Of a stretch of DNA of 50,534 nucleotides, positions 16,176 to 26,669 are shown piece by piece (positions within the stretch are counted from its first letter, which is position 1; each line of letters starts with the position of its first letter). Below the pieces are notes generated by a model. The model made no database searches. It was not told the DNA's origin and saw only the letters and a list, made by a program, of their open reading frames with translations. The DNA lies in assembly GCA_003243975.1 (NCBI GenBank), contig QHBJ01000036.1, forward strand, positions 1-50,534, given 5' to 3'. The stretch is from Candidatus Meridianibacter frigidus (GTDB taxonomy: Bacteria; Vulcanimicrobiota; Vulcanimicrobiia; Vulcanimicrobiales; Vulcanimicrobiaceae). The position numbers were made by a program, and so were the translations under genes.

Positions 16176-17002
16176 CAGGCCGCCCCTTTCCCGCTCAGTG
16201 AAGCAGCTCTCCACTCCTGCGTTGCGTAGGCAGATGCGTCCGGATGTTCGCCGCTTTGCCGCAGCGTTAAGATACGTGGGCCATCTTCCATAATGGCAAT
16301 CGTATGCTCGAAGTGCGCTGCGAGTTTACCATCTGCAGTCACGACTGTCCAGCCGTCCTTGAGGGTTTCCACTTCGTGGCCACTCTGCGTGATCATCGGC
16401 TCGACCGCCAAGACCAGGCCGCTGCGCAATTCCATGCCCGCACCGGCCGTCCCATAGTTGGGGACGTGCGGCTCTTCGTGCATCTTTGTGCCGATGCCGT
16501 GTCCGACGAGTTCGCGCACGACCCCGTAGCCGTTGGCTTCGGCGTGCTCTTGCACTGCAGCCCCGATGTCACCGAGCCGTTTGCCTACCCACATCTGCGC
16601 CACGCCGCGCATCAAGCATTCCTGCGTCACGCGCATCAGGCGCTGCGCCGTTTGCGAAACGTTTCCAATTGCGATGGTTACAGCGCTGTCGCTCACATAG
16701 CGCTCGAAGGTCGTCCCGATGTCGATGGAGAGCAGATCACCGTCGCGCAACAGCCGGTCGCCGGGAATTCCGTGCACGACCTCTTCATTTACCGAGGTGC
16801 AAATCGAGCACGGGAAACCGTTGTAACCCTTAAAGGTCGGGACGCCGCTGGCCGCGCGTATCTGGTGCTCGGCCAGCGCATCGAGGTCGCCAGTGGAGAC
16901 GCCTGGCCGGGCCGCAAGGATCAAGTTTTCAAGAACCCGCGCGGTAATCGTACCGCTGCGACGCATCGTATCAATTTCGCGCGGCGATTTCATGCTGATC
17001 AC
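16175..17002 (-). CDS. map: methionine aminopeptidase, type I
   Basis: 275 aa. Removes the initiator Met. Metal ligands lie in [17 protein letters not shown] (two Asp), [14 protein letters not shown] (His) and AVEPMIT (Glu). The GTG at 17002 overlaps the adk stop (GTGA); an ATG three codons later (16993) is equally possible. The C-terminus runs about 25 residues beyond the usual end (after [17 protein letters not shown]...). Confidence 0.95.
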   Translation of the reverse strand: MISMKSPREIDTMRRSGTITARVLENLILAARPGVSTGDLDALAEHQIRAASGVPTFKGYNGFPCSICTSVNEEVVHGIPGDRLLRDGDLLSIDIGTTFERYVSDSAVTIAIGNVSQTAQRLMRVTQECLMRGVAQMWVGKRLGDIGAAVQEHAEANGYGVVRELVGHGIGTKMHEEPHVPNYGTAGAGMELRSGLVLAVEPMITQSGHEVETLKDGWTVVTADGKLAAHFEHTIAIMEDGPRILTLRQSGEHPDASAYATQEWRAASLSGKGAA

Positions 17003-17649
17003 GACGCCGCCGCCCTGGCGCGCAGGCCTTCGGTAATTGATTCGCTCACTGCGTCAACGGATTGCAGTGCGTTCACGCGCAGGAGCTTCCCCTTGATTCG
17101 GTAGTAATCGATAAGGGGCTTCGTCTGCGCATCGTAGACTTCCAACCGTTTGGCGACGGTCTGCGGCAGGTCGTCCTCACGTTGGACCAGGGGGCCACCA
17201 TCGTCGTCGTCGATTCCGGCTGTCCGCGGGGGATGCGATAGCGCGTTGTACGTGCGGCCCGTGCGCGGGTTGGTCCAGCGAGATGTCAACCGTTTCAAAA
17301 GTGCTTCACGGTCCGCCTGGAAGAGCACCACCGCATCCAAATTCCATCCGTTCTTAGCCAGCAGTGCGTCGAATGCTTCGGCCTGCGCAACCGTGCGCGG
17401 AAATCCGTCTAGGGTAAACCCTTCCGCCGCCGCCAGTTCGCGTTCGATCATCTTAATGATCAACTCGTCGGGCACGAGCTCGCCGGCCTGCATGAACTGC
17501 TCAGCGGATTTTCCCAGCTCGGTTCGACGTTCGCGGTGCTCGCGCAGAATGTCGCCCGTCGAAATCTGGCGCGCGGATAGTCGCGACGCTAGAATGCGTG
17601 CCTGCGTTCCCTTGCCGGCCCCGGGAGGGCCCAGGAAAATGAGGCGCAC
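16999..17649 (-). CDS. adk: adenylate kinase
   Basis: 216 aa, long type. P-loop GPPGAGKGT (7-15), DGFPRT (NMP site) and a LID beginning RWTNPRTGRTYN without zinc cysteines. Balances AMP, ADP and ATP. The GTG start shares a base with the secY stop (TAGTG), as expected for secY-adk-map. Confidence 0.96.
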   Translation of the reverse strand: MRLIFLGPPGAGKGTQARILASRLSARQISTGDILREHRERRTELGKSAEQFMQAGELVPDELIIKMIERELAAAEGFTLDGFPRTVAQAEAFDALLAKNGWNLDAVVLFQADREALLKRLTSRWTNPRTGRTYNALSHPPRTAGIDDDDGGPLVQREDDLPQTVAKRLEVYDAQTKPLIDYYRIKGKLLRVNALQSVDAVSESITEGLRARAAAS

Positions 17650-18941
17650 TAGCGCTTCATGAAACCGCGGTAGTCGCGCATCGCCAACCGCGCTTCGATT
17701 TGCGTCATCGTATCAAGGGCCACGCCGACCACGATCAGCAGCGAGGTCGAGCCGAGGTAGAAGGTCGTGACGCCCAAACCGCGTTCAAGAGTGGTGGGCA
17801 ATACGGCCAGCAGGCCCAGGTAGATGGCTGCCGCGGTCGTGATTCGTAGCAGGATCCGATTTATGTATTCCACGGTCGGCTGGCCGGGACGGATCCCGGG
17901 AATGAACGACCCGCTCTTCTTTAGGTTATCCGCAATATCGCGCGTGTTGACCACAATCGCGCTGTAGAAAAACGTGAAGACGACGACAAGCAAGAAGTAG
18001 ACCACGTTATAGAGCCATTCGTTGGGGCTGAAGTACGCCGTTAAGAATGCGGAAATGTTTCCCGCAAATCCCGACTGCGTGCCGCGCCCGAACCAGGAAA
18101 GGGCCTGTTGCGGAAGCAGCAGCAACGAAATCGCAAAGATGATGGAAATTACGCCGGCATTGTTCAGACGAAGCGGAATGTAGGTCGAACGCCCGGCGAA
18201 CATCTTGCGGCCGACGACGCGCCGCGCCTGTTGCACCGGGACCCGACGCTGGCCTTGGTAGAGAAAAATAATCGACACGATGGTCACCAGGGCGATCAGA
18301 ATGAACATCACGAGATTGAAGATGTTGATTCCGCCGCCCGCGGCGCTGGACACGGTGTTGGCGATCTGCGTCGGAAACCGCAACACGATGCCGATGAAAA
18401 TGATAAGCGAAATACCGTTGCCGATTCCGCGGTCGGTGATCTGCTCGCCCAGCCACATGAGAAACATCGTGCCGGCAACAAACATCAGGACGGCAAACAG
18501 CTGGAACGCCAAGCTGTGGTCATAGAACACGCCGGCCTGCGACATGAAGCGTGTCATGAAGAAAGACTGCACCGTTGCCAGAATGATTGTCAGCCAGCGC
18601 GTGTACTGGCTGATCTTTTTGCGACCTTCCTCGCCGCCCTTCTTCGCCATCTCCTCAAGTTGGGGCAGTACGACCGTCATGAGTTGCATGATAATCGAAG
18701 CGTTGATGTACGGGGTAATCCCCATTGCGATAATCGACAACTTCTGCAGCGCGCCGCCCGAGAGGAAGCCCAGAAAGTTAAAGAACGTCCCGCTCTGCAG
18801 CTGCTGCTGCCACGCCTGCTCGTTGACGTTGGGCAGTTGAATGTGCACCATGAAGACAAACACGGCGAACGCGCCAAAAACGAACCCGATCCGCTGCCGA
18901 ATGTCGGGCACCAGAAGAGCCGCCCGCAGCGTATTGATCAA
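17649..18941 (-). CDS. secY: preprotein translocase subunit SecY
   Basis: 430 aa, ten membrane segments; the channel of the Sec translocon. Plug and TM signature GITPYINASIIMQL and the C-terminal cytosolic loop before GVALDTMTQIEARL are typical. The start is TTG, with GGAG eight nt upstream and MINTLRAALLVPDIRQRI as the normal N-terminus. Two nt behind the rplO stop. Confidence 0.96.
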   Translation of the reverse strand: MINTLRAALLVPDIRQRIGFVFGAFAVFVFMVHIQLPNVNEQAWQQQLQSGTFFNFLGFLSGGALQKLSIIAMGITPYINASIIMQLMTVVLPQLEEMAKKGGEEGRKKISQYTRWLTIILATVQSFFMTRFMSQAGVFYDHSLAFQLFAVLMFVAGTMFLMWLGEQITDRGIGNGISLIIFIGIVLRFPTQIANTVSSAAGGGINIFNLVMFILIALVTIVSIIFLYQGQRRVPVQQARRVVGRKMFAGRSTYIPLRLNNAGVISIIFAISLLLLPQQALSWFGRGTQSGFAGNISAFLTAYFSPNEWLYNVVYFLLVVVFTFFYSAIVVNTRDIADNLKKSGSFIPGIRPGQPTVEYINRILLRITTAAAIYLGLLAVLPTTLERGLGVTTFYLGSTSLLIVVGVALDTMTQIEARLAMRDYRGFMKR

Positions 18942-18944
18942 GTG

Positions 18945-19643
18945 CTATTCTCCGTCGATCTGTGCGCCGGCGGCTTTGAGCGCTTCCTTTGCGCTGCTGC
19001 TAAAAAGAACATCGCGGAAACGCAGCCCTTGTGGCAGCGCCTTCCCTGCGCGCGAGCCGCCCAAAATCTTTACGCCGTCCAGCCCGTGGGAGAGTTTGCC
19101 CGCTACCTTGAGGGTTTGGGGCGAGATTTCGACCGCAGCATCCCAATCGCTGAGATCATGCAGATTCACCACGGCTAGGCGGGTCCGGAAATGTCCGATG
19201 TCGCGCGCTTTCTGCGAGTAACCGCGGCGGTGCGGAAGTCTGCGCGCCCAGGGCGTCTGGCCGCCTTCGAAGGCCGGCCCTTTGCCGCCGCCTGATCGGA
19301 CGGTCTGACCCTTACCGCCCTCGCCACCGGTTTTCACCATGCCCGAGCCGTGTCCGCGACCGACTCGCGTACGCTTGGGACGAGATCCACGGTTGGGCTT
19401 GAGCGCTCCCATGGTCAAGCCGCCGGAAGGGCGAGCCAGACCCGTGCCGCGGTCGATACCTGGATCTGAAGTCTTCTTTCGCGCCACCGCTTTCGTGCCG
19501 GTAATCGTGCGAGCCGTGGTTTTTTTCGCGGGGCTCTTCTTTGCGGCACTTTTCTTTGCGGCACTTTTCTTTGCGGCACTTTTCTTTATGGGAGCCTTTT
19601 TCGCGGCGCTCTTTTTTACGCCGCTCTTCTTCGATGCTGCCAT
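18945..19643 (-). CDS. rplO: 50S ribosomal protein L15 with histone-like N-terminal extension
   Basis: 232 aa, versus about 145 normally. The L15 core begins near residue 78 (MGALKPNRGSRPKRTRVGRGHGSG). Residues 1-77 are Lys/Ala/Ser-rich repeats (KKSAAKK) like histone H1 tails. The long start is preferred because its ATG overlaps the rpsE stop (TAATG); an internal ATG at 19412 would give a normal-length L15 but has no clear ribosome site. The tail may bind rRNA or nucleic acid in general; that is inference. Confidence 0.92.
   Translation of the reverse strand: MAASKKSGVKKSAAKKAPIKKSAAKKSAAKKSAAKKSPAKKTTARTITGTKAVARKKTSDPGIDRGTGLARPSGGLTMGALKPNRGSRPKRTRVGRGHGSGMVKTGGEGGKGQTVRSGGGKGPAFEGGQTPWARRLPHRRGYSQKARDIGHFRTRLAVVNLHDLSDWDAAVEISPQTLKVAGKLSHGLDGVKILGGSRAGKALPQGLRFRDVLFSSSAKEALKAAGAQIDGE
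19541..19585. repeat. 15-bp tandem repeat inside rplO
   Basis: Three perfect copies of TTGCGGCACTTTTCT, in frame, coding for the KKSAA unit of the L15 tail. Repeat-number change would lengthen or shorten the tail by five residues without a frameshift. Confidence 0.9.
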
Positions 19644-20155
19644 TACGCTGCAAAAATCTCGGCAGTCGTCTTGCCGCGCAGCGCAGCAACCTGCTCGACG
19701 GTCTTCAATGAACGAAGTCCTTCGATCGTGGCGTACACCACATTGATCGGATTGCTGGTACCCAGCGACTTCGTAAGAATGTCGTGTATGCCGGCCAGTT
19801 CCAGCACCGCGCGCATCGCGCCGCCCGCAATAACACCGGTCCCGGGCGCCGCCGGTTTCAACAGGACGCGAGCCGCACCAACCTGCTGGGTTACCTGATG
19901 GGGTATGGTTTTTTCGACCATAGGAACGGTCACAAGATTTCTCTTCGCCCCCTCTACGGCCTTACGGATGGCTTCGGGAACTTCGCCCGCTTTGCCGATC
20001 GCGAAACCAACTCGGCCTTTGCGATCGCCGACGACGACCAGCGCGCTAAAGCTGAAACGCTTGCCGCCCTTGACGACTTTGGCGACGCGGTTCACGCGTA
20101 CGACGGTTTCCTCAAATCCACTGTTGTCGCGGTCGCGACCTCCACGATAGTTCAC
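19643..20155 (-). CDS. rpsE: 30S ribosomal protein S5
   Basis: 170 aa. [16 protein letters not shown] and the C-terminal [13 protein letters not shown] are typical; decoding-fidelity protein of the small subunit. GTG start shares a base with the rplR stop (TAGTG). In most bacteria rpmD (L30) follows; here rplO follows directly. Confidence 0.97.
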   Translation of the reverse strand: MNYRGGRDRDNSGFEETVVRVNRVAKVVKGGKRFSFSALVVVGDRKGRVGFAIGKAGEVPEAIRKAVEGAKRNLVTVPMVEKTIPHQVTQQVGAARVLLKPAAPGTGVIAGGAMRAVLELAGIHDILTKSLGTSNPINVVYATIEGLRSLKTVEQVAALRGKTTAEIFAA

Positions 20156-20514
20156 TAAAACTCCAGTCCGGCTGCACGCGCCGCGTCGGCCAGTGCCTTT
20201 ACCCGCCCGTGATACTTAACGCCGCCGCGGTCAAATACAACACTCGAAACGCCCACGGTTTTGGCTTTAGCGGCAATCGCTGCGCCGACTCGCTGAGCGG
20301 CCTCAATATTTGTTTTGGATGAAAGCGAGGCACCCACGGCACCCTCGCGCGTGGAGGCCGCAGCGATCGTATGGCCGCGCGCATCATCAACCACAGCGGC
20401 GTAGATGTGGTGCAGGGTGCGGCGCACGAGCAAACGCGGGCGCTCGCCCGAACCACTCAGAGTGCGGCGCAAGCGGCGATGGCGCTTCTGGCGCGACTGA
20501 TCTTTTGAAATCAC
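20155..20514 (-). CDS. rplR: 50S ribosomal protein L18
   Basis: 119 aa, complete; binds 5S r[23 protein letters not shown] and the end [20 protein letters not shown] are typical. GTG start overlaps the rplF stop (GTGA). Confidence 0.97.
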   Translation of the reverse strand: MISKDQSRQKRHRRLRRTLSGSGERPRLLVRRTLHHIYAAVVDDARGHTIAAASTREGAVGASLSSKTNIEAAQRVGAAIAAKAKTVGVSSVVFDRGGVKYHGRVKALADAARAAGLEF

Positions 20515-21059
20515 TTCTTGCCCGCCTTGCCGGCTTTTCCAAGTTTCTTTCGGACGATCTCGCCCGAATAGCGAATGCCCTTGCCCTTGTAGGGCTCGGG
20601 AGGACGCAGGTTACGAATCTCGGCGGCGACTTGCCCCACGCGTTGCTTGTCGATCCCGTCGATGTGGATCTTGGTCGTTCCCTCAACCGTAAAAGAAACG
20701 CCCTTGGGGCCTTCGTAACTTACCGGATGCGAGAAACCGAGCGTCAAGTTAAGCTTTTCGCCGCTCTTGGCGGCGCGAAAGCCGACGCCTTGGATCTCCA
20801 AGCTCTTGCGAAAGCCTCGGGTAACGCCCTCGACCATGTTGTTGATCAAAGTCCGCGTCAAGCCGTGGGTCGCGCGCTGGGATTTTCCATCACCGGTGCG
20901 CTCGACGATCAGCTTCCCTTCTTCCAGCTTGACGGCAACGTGCGAAAGGATGGGCTGAGTCAGCTCACCCTTGGGGCCCTTCACGGACACTTCGCTCTCT
21001 TTGACTTGCACGCTGACGCCGTCCGGCACCTCAACGGGCAACTTTCCTATTCTAGACAT
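20511..21059 (-). CDS. rplF: 50S ribosomal protein L6
   Basis: 182 aa. [15 protein letters not shown] start and the conserved [11 protein letters not shown] block near 158-168, ending in a short Lys tail. Its ATG directly abuts the rpsH stop. Confidence 0.97.
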   Translation of the reverse strand: MSRIGKLPVEVPDGVSVQVKESEVSVKGPKGELTQPILSHVAVKLEEGKLIVERTGDGKSQRATHGLTRTLINNMVEGVTRGFRKSLEIQGVGFRAAKSGEKLNLTLGFSHPVSYEGPKGVSFTVEGTTKIHIDGIDKQRVGQVAAEIRNLRPPEPYKGKGIRYSGEIVRKKLGKAGKAGKK

Positions 21060-21461
21060 CTACCATACATAGGCCAAGACTTCTCCGCCGCAGCCTTCCT
21101 TTTTCGCTCGTTTGCCCGACATGATGCCCTTCGATGTCGAGATGATAACCAGACCGAGCCCTCCAAGCACGCGCGGAATCTCGGTCTTGTTCGTAAAGAC
21201 GCGTAGCCCCGGCCGCGAGATGCGGCGCAGTCCGGTGATCACTTTCTCTTTCTCTGGGCCATATCGCAACGTGATCCGAAGCTTACCCTGCGGCCCTTCG
21301 TTCACGCGCTCAAAGTCGTTGATAAAACCCTCGTCCTTGAGAATCTGAGCTACCGCGGCTTTCATTCGCGAGGCCGGAATCTCGCAAGTAGGATGATTCG
21401 CGGTATTCGCGTTGCGGATACGAGTGAGCATATCGGCGATGGGATCGGTAATAACGCCCAT
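21060..21461 (-). CDS. rpsH: 30S ribosomal protein S8
   Basis: 133 aa. [16 protein letters not shown] at the start and the 16S-binding end [26 protein letters not shown], key residues 113-133. S8 is the autogenous repressor of spc operons in E. coli. ATG overlaps the rpsN stop (TAATG). Confidence 0.97.
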   Translation of the reverse strand: MGVITDPIADMLTRIRNANTANHPTCEIPASRMKAAVAQILKDEGFINDFERVNEGPQGKLRITLRYGPEKEKVITGLRRISRPGLRVFTNKTEIPRVLGGLGLVIISTSKGIMSGKRAKKEGCGGEVLAYVW

Positions 21462-21646
21462 TACCAGGACGCCTTTACAATGCCCGGCACAACGCCCTTA
21501 TGCGCATTCTCGCGCAGGCAGATACGGCACATGCCAAACTTGCGGTAGAAGCCGCGAGGCCGGCCGCAGGTAAGACAGCGGTTGTGTGCGCGCACCCGAA
21601 ATTTGGGTGTTCGTTTTGATTTCTCGATCAGCGCGGTTTTTGCCAT
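21461..21646 (-). CDS. rpsN: 30S ribosomal protein S14, zinc (type Z) form
   Basis: 61 aa, the short zinc-binding S14. The two CxxC pairs are C24/C27 and C40/C43, followed by [18 protein letters not shown]. Length and motif match type Z S14. Nine nt behind rplE. Confidence 0.97.
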   Translation of the reverse strand: MAKTALIEKSKRTPKFRVRAHNRCLTCGRPRGFYRKFGMCRICLRENAHKGVVPGIVKASW

Positions 21647-21655
21647 TCCTCTTCC

Positions 21656-22222
21656 TTATGCCGTGGCTCTCGGAGCACTCTTCTGCAATGGCAAGCCCAT
21701 CGCAGTAAGAAACTCCGTCGCTTCTTCGTCGCTTCTTGCCGAGGTCACGATCACGATATCCATGCCTCGAGCCTTGTCGACTTTATCAAAATTGATCTCA
21801 GGGAACACCAGTTGCTCTCTTAGTCCCAAGTTGTAGTTGCCGCGTCCGTCGAACGATTTGCGCGGCAGTCCACGGAAATCGCGAATACGCGGCAGTACGA
21901 TGTTGAACAGTTTGTCAAGGAACATGTACATGCGCTCTCCGCGCAACGTGACTTTCGCGCCGATATTCATGCCTTCGCGCAGCTTGAATGCCGCGATCGA
22001 TTTTTTCGCCTTAGTAATGACCGGTTTCTGTCCGGAAATGGCCTGCAGCTCCGCCGCGGCAACGTCGAGGACCTTGCTGTTTTGGATTGCCTCGGTGACA
22101 GACATGTTAAGAACGACTTTCTCCAGCTTGGGAACCTGGTTGAGGTTCTTGTAGCCGAATTTCTCCACCATTTGGTTACGAACTTCCGTCCGGTACTTCT
22201 CTTTTAAGCGCGTGGCAGCCAT
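21656..22222 (-). CDS. rplE: 50S ribosomal protein L5
   Basis: 188 aa from ATG 22222, which overlaps the rplX stop (TAATG); the open frame to 22336 lies within rplX and is not used. [13 protein letters not shown] and the [16 protein letters not shown] end are typical. 5S rRNA binder. Confidence 0.97.
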   Translation of the reverse strand: MAATRLKEKYRTEVRNQMVEKFGYKNLNQVPKLEKVVLNMSVTEAIQNSKVLDVAAAELQAISGQKPVITKAKKSIAAFKLREGMNIGAKVTLRGERMYMFLDKLFNIVLPRIRDFRGLPRKSFDGRGNYNLGLREQLVFPEINFDKVDKARGMDIVIVTSARSDEEATEFLTAMGLPLQKSAPRATA

Positions 22223-22572
22223 TATGCCCCCTTGCTCGATTCGCGCGCGGGCTCGCCACATTTGGCGCAAACGCGCTGAATGCCGTTGGCACCATCCTGG
22301 TAACGCACGCGGGCGGGCATGTTGCATTTTACGCACACGTACATGAGGGCCGACAATGGCAGCGGCGCCTCTTTTTCCAGAATGCCGCCCGTCTGCGCCG
22401 CGCCGCCCATGTTCTGCTGCTGTGTACCGGTTTTCGTGTGGCGTTTGACGACGTTGATGCCTTCCACGGTGGCGGCATTCGCCCGCGGGAAAACGGCCTT
22501 TATCGTTCCGCGCTTGCCTTTTTCGCGGCCGCGCCGAACCATGACGGTGTCGCCCTTGACGATGGTGGGCAC
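22222..22572 (-). CDS. rplX: 50S ribosomal protein L24
   Basis: 116 aa. KOW region [21 protein letters not shown]-terminal CVKC (81-84) and CAKC zinc knuckle as in many non-proteobacterial L24. GTG start shares a base with the rplN stop. Confidence 0.96.
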   Translation of the reverse strand: MPTIVKGDTVMVRRGREKGKRGTIKAVFPRANAATVEGINVVKRHTKTGTQQQNMGGAAQTGGILEKEAPLPLSALMYVCVKCNMPARVRYQDGANGIQRVCAKCGEPARESSKGA

Positions 22573-22949
22573 TACAGCACCTCCGGCGCGAGCGACGCGA
22601 TCTTCAGGAAACCGCGGTCGCGCAATTCGCGCATGACCGGTCCGAAAACGCGGGTGCCGCGCGGGTCGAGATTATCTTTTTCGCCTTTGATGATGACGCA
22701 GGCGTTATCGTCGCATTTCACGACCGAGCCATCGGGGCGCCGAATCGGCGCCGACGTCCGCACCACGACCGCCTTGACCACTTGCCCCTTCTTTACCGCG
22801 GCACCGGGGATGGCACTCTTTACAGTGCCGACGATAATGTCGCCGACGTGCGCGTATGGGTGGCGGCTGCCCCCCTGTACGTGAATGCAAAGCAATTCGC
22901 GCGCGCCCGAGTTATCGGCCACTTTGAGCCGCGTCTCTTGCTGGATCAT
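22572..22949 (-). CDS. rplN: 50S ribosomal protein L14
   Basis: 125 aa. [22 protein letters not shown] is the L14 start and [19 protein letters not shown] the end; slightly longer than E. coli. ATG overlaps the rpsQ stop by 4 nt (ATGA). Confidence 0.97.
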   Translation of the reverse strand: MIQQETRLKVADNSGARELLCIHVQGGSRHPYAHVGDIIVGTVKSAIPGAAVKKGQVVKAVVVRTSAPIRRPDGSVVKCDDNACVIIKGEKDNLDPRGTRVFGPVMRELRDRGFLKIASLAPEVL

Positions 22950-23227
22950 CGCGCCTTCTCAATGACTTCAACCAAACGCCAGCGCTTGTCGCGGGAAACC
23001 GGACGGCATTCCGCGATCCGAACCACATCGCCGACATTGGCCTCGTTCTTCTCATCGTGCGCCTTGAAGCGCGCCGACTTACGCATGATCTTGCCGTAAA
23101 CCGGATGCGGAACCCGAGTCTCGGAGACGACGACGATTGTCTTGTCCATCTTATTGCTGGCGACGCGGCCCTGCTTCATACGGCGGCGGTTTTCACGACG
23201 CGCGCCTTCGTGTGCGATGTCTGTCAC
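22946..23227 (-). CDS. rpsQ: 30S ribosomal protein S17
   Basis: 93 aa. Core [22 protein letters not shown] followed by [19 protein letters not shown]. About 15 extra basic residues precede the core. One nt behind the rpmC stop. Confidence 0.96.
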   Translation of the reverse strand: MTDIAHEGARRENRRRMKQGRVASNKMDKTIVVVSETRVPHPVYGKIMRKSARFKAHDEKNEANVGDVVRIAECRPVSRDKRWRLVEVIEKAR

Positions 23228-23228
23228 C

Positions 23229-23441
23229 TTAGGCAGCTCCCTCGTTGAGTCGTTTGTCCGAGATCACGGTTTGAATCTGCGCATAGGTGCGGCGCATTGC
23301 CCGAACCTTACTGAAATCTGTGAGGTGTCCAGTCCGCAGCGCGAAGCGCAGGTTGAACAGCTCTTCCTTCGTTTCGCGAGCCTTCTTCTGCAACTCGGGA
23401 ATGGTCAGTTGACGCAGCTCCTTAAAGTCGTTGTGCTTCAT
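23229..23441 (-). CDS. rpmC: 50S ribosomal protein L29
   Basis: 70 aa from ATG 23441, overlapping the rplP stop (ATGA); the frame is open farther but inside rplP. Two-helix protein, [20 protein letters not shown] and [18 protein letters not shown]. Confidence 0.96.
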   Translation of the reverse strand: MKHNDFKELRQLTIPELQKKARETKEELFNLRFALRTGHLTDFSKVRAMRRTYAQIQTVISDKRLNEGAA

Positions 23442-23857
23442 ACTTCCGCCTCCGCGCGGGCCACAATCTTCGTGCCGATGGGAAGCTTGGCGGCCGCCAG
23501 ACGAAGCGCTTGTTTGGCAACGGTCTCTTCCACACCGGACAACTCGAAGAGCACGCGGCCTGGACGCACAACGGCAACCCAAAACTCGGGATTTCCCTTG
23601 CCCGATCCCATGCGCACCTCAGCCGGCTTCTTGGTTACCGACTTGTCCGGAAAGACTTTAATCCACACCTTGCCGCCGCGTTTAATGTGGCGGGTCAAGG
23701 CAATACGGGCAGCTTCAATCTGGCGATTGGTCATCCAGCACGGCTCGAGCGCCTGCAAGCCATAGTCACCAAAGGTAAGGGTGCTGCCGCGCAAAGCCTT
23801 GCCGGTCATTCGGCCACGGTGCACGCGCCGCCACTTTACTCTCTTGGGCGTCAACAT
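23438..23857 (-). CDS. rplP: 50S ribosomal protein L16
   Basis: 139 aa. [19 protein letters not shown] at the start and [15 protein letters not shown] in the middle are diagnostic. TAATG overlap with rpsC. Confidence 0.97.
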   Translation of the reverse strand: MLTPKRVKWRRVHRGRMTGKALRGSTLTFGDYGLQALEPCWMTNRQIEAARIALTRHIKRGGKVWIKVFPDKSVTKKPAEVRMGSGKGNPEFWVAVVRPGRVLFELSGVEETVAKQALRLAAAKLPIGTKIVARAEAEV

Positions 23858-24954
23858 TACTCGGTACTCTCGGTGGTTGGGTGCGAAGGCTGTGGATCGC
23901 CCTGCGGTGAGGTTTCCGTTGGTTGCGCGGACTCCGGCGCAGGCGCTGGATTGGTATCGGGAACTTGAGTCGGCTCCGCTTCGAGATCCGAACTCTCTTC
24001 GGTTGTGTTTGGCTGATCCGGCGCCTCGCTCTGTTCGCTCGCATCCGATGACGCGGCGAGCGCATTCTCTAACTCCACCTCGTGTTCGGCAGCGCCGAAC
24101 ACTTGCTCCGCTGAAACGGGTGCAGCGGTATCGCTTGGCGATTCTGCGATGTCGTCAACACTCTGGTCGGTAGCGTTGGCCGGCTGCGCGGGGGCGTCCG
24201 CGACAACAGCGGCTGGTTCTGCCGCAGTCACGCTGCGCGATGTGCGGCCGGCGCGAGGAGCCCGGTCCCGGCGGTCCCGGAACGTAGCGCGATCCGATCG
24301 GTCGGCGCGATTCTCCGTGCGCGGCTGATCGGGAAGCACTTCACCGCGGTATATCCAGACTTTGACTCCGATGCGCCCGAATGTCGTAAATGCTTCGACA
24401 TGAGCGTAATCGATGTCGGCACGCAGCGTGTGCAGGGGCACCTTCCCGTCGTGATTGCGCTCCCTGCGCGCGATTTCGGCGCCGCCCAAACGGCCGGACA
24501 CCTGGACTTTGATGCCGCGCGCGCCCGCCTTCATGCTGCGCATGATCGCCTGTTTCATCGCGCGCCGAAAAGCGATCCGTTTCTCTAATTGATCGACGAT
24601 ATTCTGGGCAACCAGGCGCGCGTCCAGTTCGATGTGCTTGATCTCGACGACGTTGACTTGCACGGTCTTGCCGCTAAGTTTTTCAAGATTCTTGCGGATC
24701 TCTTCAATGCCGACGCCGCGTTTGCCGATGATGATGCCGGGTTTGCCCGTATTGATGAGGATGCGCGCTTGATTGGCGCGCCGCTCGATCTCGATCTTTG
24801 AGATGGCCGCCGGACGCATCCAGCGCGCAAAATACTTCCGTATGGCAACATCTTCATGCAGCCAAACCTTGTAGTTTTTCTTTTCGAACCAGCGGCTGTC
24901 CCACGTACGCGTGATTCCAAGGCGAAGTCCGACTGGATGAATCTTTTGACCCAT
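23857..24954 (-). CDS. rpsC: 30S ribosomal protein S3 with long acidic C-terminal tail
   Basis: 365 aa against ~210-230 in most bacteria. Core 1-208: [13 protein letters not shown], the KH loop GKRG (77-80), and [15 protein letters not shown] at the end. After a short Arg-rich linker (about 210-243) comes a Glu/Asp/Ala/Pro/Ser-rich disordered tail (244-365) with no recognised domain. Frame and stop are clean, so this is not a misread. The tail would sit on the solvent side by the mRNA entry channel. Confidence 0.95.
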   Translation of the reverse strand: MGQKIHPVGLRLGITRTWDSRWFEKKNYKVWLHEDVAIRKYFARWMRPAAISKIEIERRANQARILINTGKPGIIIGKRGVGIEEIRKNLEKLSGKTVQVNVVEIKHIELDARLVAQNIVDQLEKRIAFRRAMKQAIMRSMKAGARGIKVQVSGRLGGAEIARRERNHDGKVPLHTLRADIDYAHVEAFTTFGRIGVKVWIYRGEVLPDQPRTENRADRSDRATFRDRRDRAPRAGRTSRSVTAAEPAAVVADAPAQPANATDQSVDDIAESPSDTAAPVSAEQVFGAAEHEVELENALAASSDASEQSEAPDQPNTTEESSDLEAEPTQVPDTNPAPAPESAQPTETSPQGDPQPSHPTTESTE

Positions 24955-25511
24955 TAAACTCCCTTTTGTTTCTTGGCCGGCTTCTTGGGGGCCGGCGCTT
25001 TGCCGGTGGCCGGCTTCTTGGCGCCCGAGGCCTTCTTGCGGGGAGCGAGCTTGGTGGTTGCAGTAGCCGCCGCACTTCGTCGCGTGACCGGCCGCTTGAG
25101 CGAAATCGAAGCTCCCCCACGCGCTCTGCGCGTTTTGCGCGCAGCTTGCTCGCCCACGACTAGCGTCACGTGCGAAAGGCGCTTGCGTTTGAAGTTCGCA
25201 CGCCCTTGGGCGCGGGGATCCAATCGTTTCGTAAAGCGGCCGCCGGGGCCGCCGTCAACCGTAACGCGCGTGATGTAGAGAGCGTCCGTGTTCATATTAT
25301 GATTGTTCTCGGCATTAGCCACTGCGCTACGCACGAGCTTCTCCATAGGCGCGGCTGCAAAGACTCCGGAAAACTTCAAAAGGACCAGCGCTTCGCGCAC
25401 GCTCATGCCGCGGATCGCGTCGGCCACCCGGCGCAATTTGCGCGGACCCATGCGGGCAAACTTCAGATGTGCGGCCGCTTGCGTCCGAACCTCCGCGTTC
25501 GTGTCGGCCAT
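24954..25511 (-). CDS. rplV: 50S ribosomal protein L22 with basic C-terminal tail
   Basis: 185 aa. Core about 12-120 ([42 protein letters not shown]). Residues 121-185 are an Ala/Lys/Pro-rich tail ([21 protein letters not shown]), similar in composition to the L15 extension. L22 lines the exit tunnel. Confidence 0.95.
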   Translation of the reverse strand: MADTNAEVRTQAAAHLKFARMGPRKLRRVADAIRGMSVREALVLLKFSGVFAAAPMEKLVRSAVANAENNHNMNTDALYITRVTVDGGPGGRFTKRLDPRAQGRANFKRKRLSHVTLVVGEQAARKTRRARGGASISLKRPVTRRSAAATATTKLAPRKKASGAKKPATGKAPAPKKPAKKQKGV

Positions 25512-25789
25512 TATGCTTTCACCGCAGCTTTGTCGCCGCTGTGCCCACGAAATATACGGGTCGGGGCAAACTCGCCGAGCTTATGGCCGACCATGTTCTC
25601 GGTAATAAAAACAGGTACGTGCGCCTTGCCGTTGTGAACTGAGATCGTGTGCCCGACCATAGCGGGAACGATCGTCGAGGCACGGCTCCACGTCTTTACG
25701 ACCCGTTTCTCGCGGGTTTCGTTCATCTTCTCGATCTTTGCCAGCAGGTGATCGGCAACGAACGGGCCTTTCTTAAGCGAACGGCCCAT
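25511..25789 (-). CDS. rpsS: 30S ribosomal protein S19
   Basis: 92 aa, complete. [16 protein letters not shown] and [23 protein letters not shown] are diagnostic. TAATG-type junction with rplV; 29 nt behind rplB. Confidence 0.97.
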   Translation of the reverse strand: MGRSLKKGPFVADHLLAKIEKMNETREKRVVKTWSRASTIVPAMVGHTISVHNGKAHVPVFITENMVGHKLGEFAPTRIFRGHSGDKAAVKA

Positions 25790-25818
25790 TAGAAAGCGCT
25801 CCGCTCTAACATCATCAT

Positions 25819-26649
25819 CTACTTGGCATTCCTCTTGCGTACGATCATCTTATTGGTCTGCTTGCTGCGGCTCCGCGTCTTCTTGCCCATCGTCATTTGA
25901 CCCCAAGGCGTGGTGGGGGGACGGCCGGATGTGGAGCGCGCTTCGCCGCCGCCATGCGGATGGTCGACCGGGTTCATCGCGATTCCGCGAACGCTGGGGC
26001 GCTTGCCGCGGTGGCGCTGGCGCCCGGCTTTCCCGACGATTTCATTTTCGTGTTCTACGTTGCCGAGCTGTCCGATGGTGGCGCGGCAGACCATGAGAAT
26101 CTTGCGCACTTCCCCGGATGGCATGCGCACCTGCGCGTACTCGCCTTCCTTTGCCATCAACTGAGCAGCGCCGCCGGCACTGCGAACCAGTTTTCCGCCC
26201 TGCCCAGGGCGCAGTTCGATATTGTGAATCACCGTGCCAAGTGGGATGTTTTTGATCGGCAGGCAGTTGCCGTTGCGAATGTCGGCGCCGGGCCCGGATT
26301 CAATCTTGTCGCCGACGCGCAAAGCTAGCGGCGCCAAAATGTAGCGCTTCTCGCCGTCCTTGTAGTGTACCAAAGCGATCCGCGCGGAACGGTTCGGATC
26401 GTACTCAACGGTCGCAACCTTGGCAGGAATGCCGTCTTTGGTGCGCTTGAAATCGATGAGCCGATACTGGGTCCGGTAGCCGCCGCCTTTGTGACGCACC
26501 GTGATGTGCCCATTATTGTTCCGCCCGGAGTGCTTCTTCTTCACTTCGGTGAGCGACTTTTCGGGTGCGACTTTGCTCAGATCGGAGAAGTCCATGGTAG
26601 TCATGAACCGCCGTCCGGCGCTGGTCGGTTTGTATTTCTTAACGGGCAT
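25819..26649 (-). CDS. rplB: 50S ribosomal protein L2
   Basis: 276 aa. [18 protein letters not shown] start and the peptidyl-transferase-near motif [17 protein letters not shown], with the conserved histidine. Complete. Confidence 0.98.
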   Translation of the reverse strand: MPVKKYKPTSAGRRFMTTMDFSDLSKVAPEKSLTEVKKKHSGRNNNGHITVRHKGGGYRTQYRLIDFKRTKDGIPAKVATVEYDPNRSARIALVHYKDGEKRYILAPLALRVGDKIESGPGADIRNGNCLPIKNIPLGTVIHNIELRPGQGGKLVRSAGGAAQLMAKEGEYAQVRMPSGEVRKILMVCRATIGQLGNVEHENEIVGKAGRQRHRGKRPSVRGIAMNPVDHPHGGGEARSTSGRPPTTPWGQMTMGKKTRSRSKQTNKMIVRKRNAK

Positions 26650-26669
26650 TAGCGATGCTGCTCCGAGAC

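Noticed and set aside
18108-19178. Plus-strand frame of 356 codons opposite secY and rplO
   Set aside because: Pure shadow of secY; His/Asp-rich antisense composition with no domain.
19541-19585. Tandem repeat that could be taken for a short CRISPR
   Set aside because: Copies are directly adjacent without spacers and encode the L15 tail.
19412-19643. Separate histone-like gene in front of L15
   Set aside because: The frame is continuous into L15 with no stop, and no ribosome site precedes 19412.
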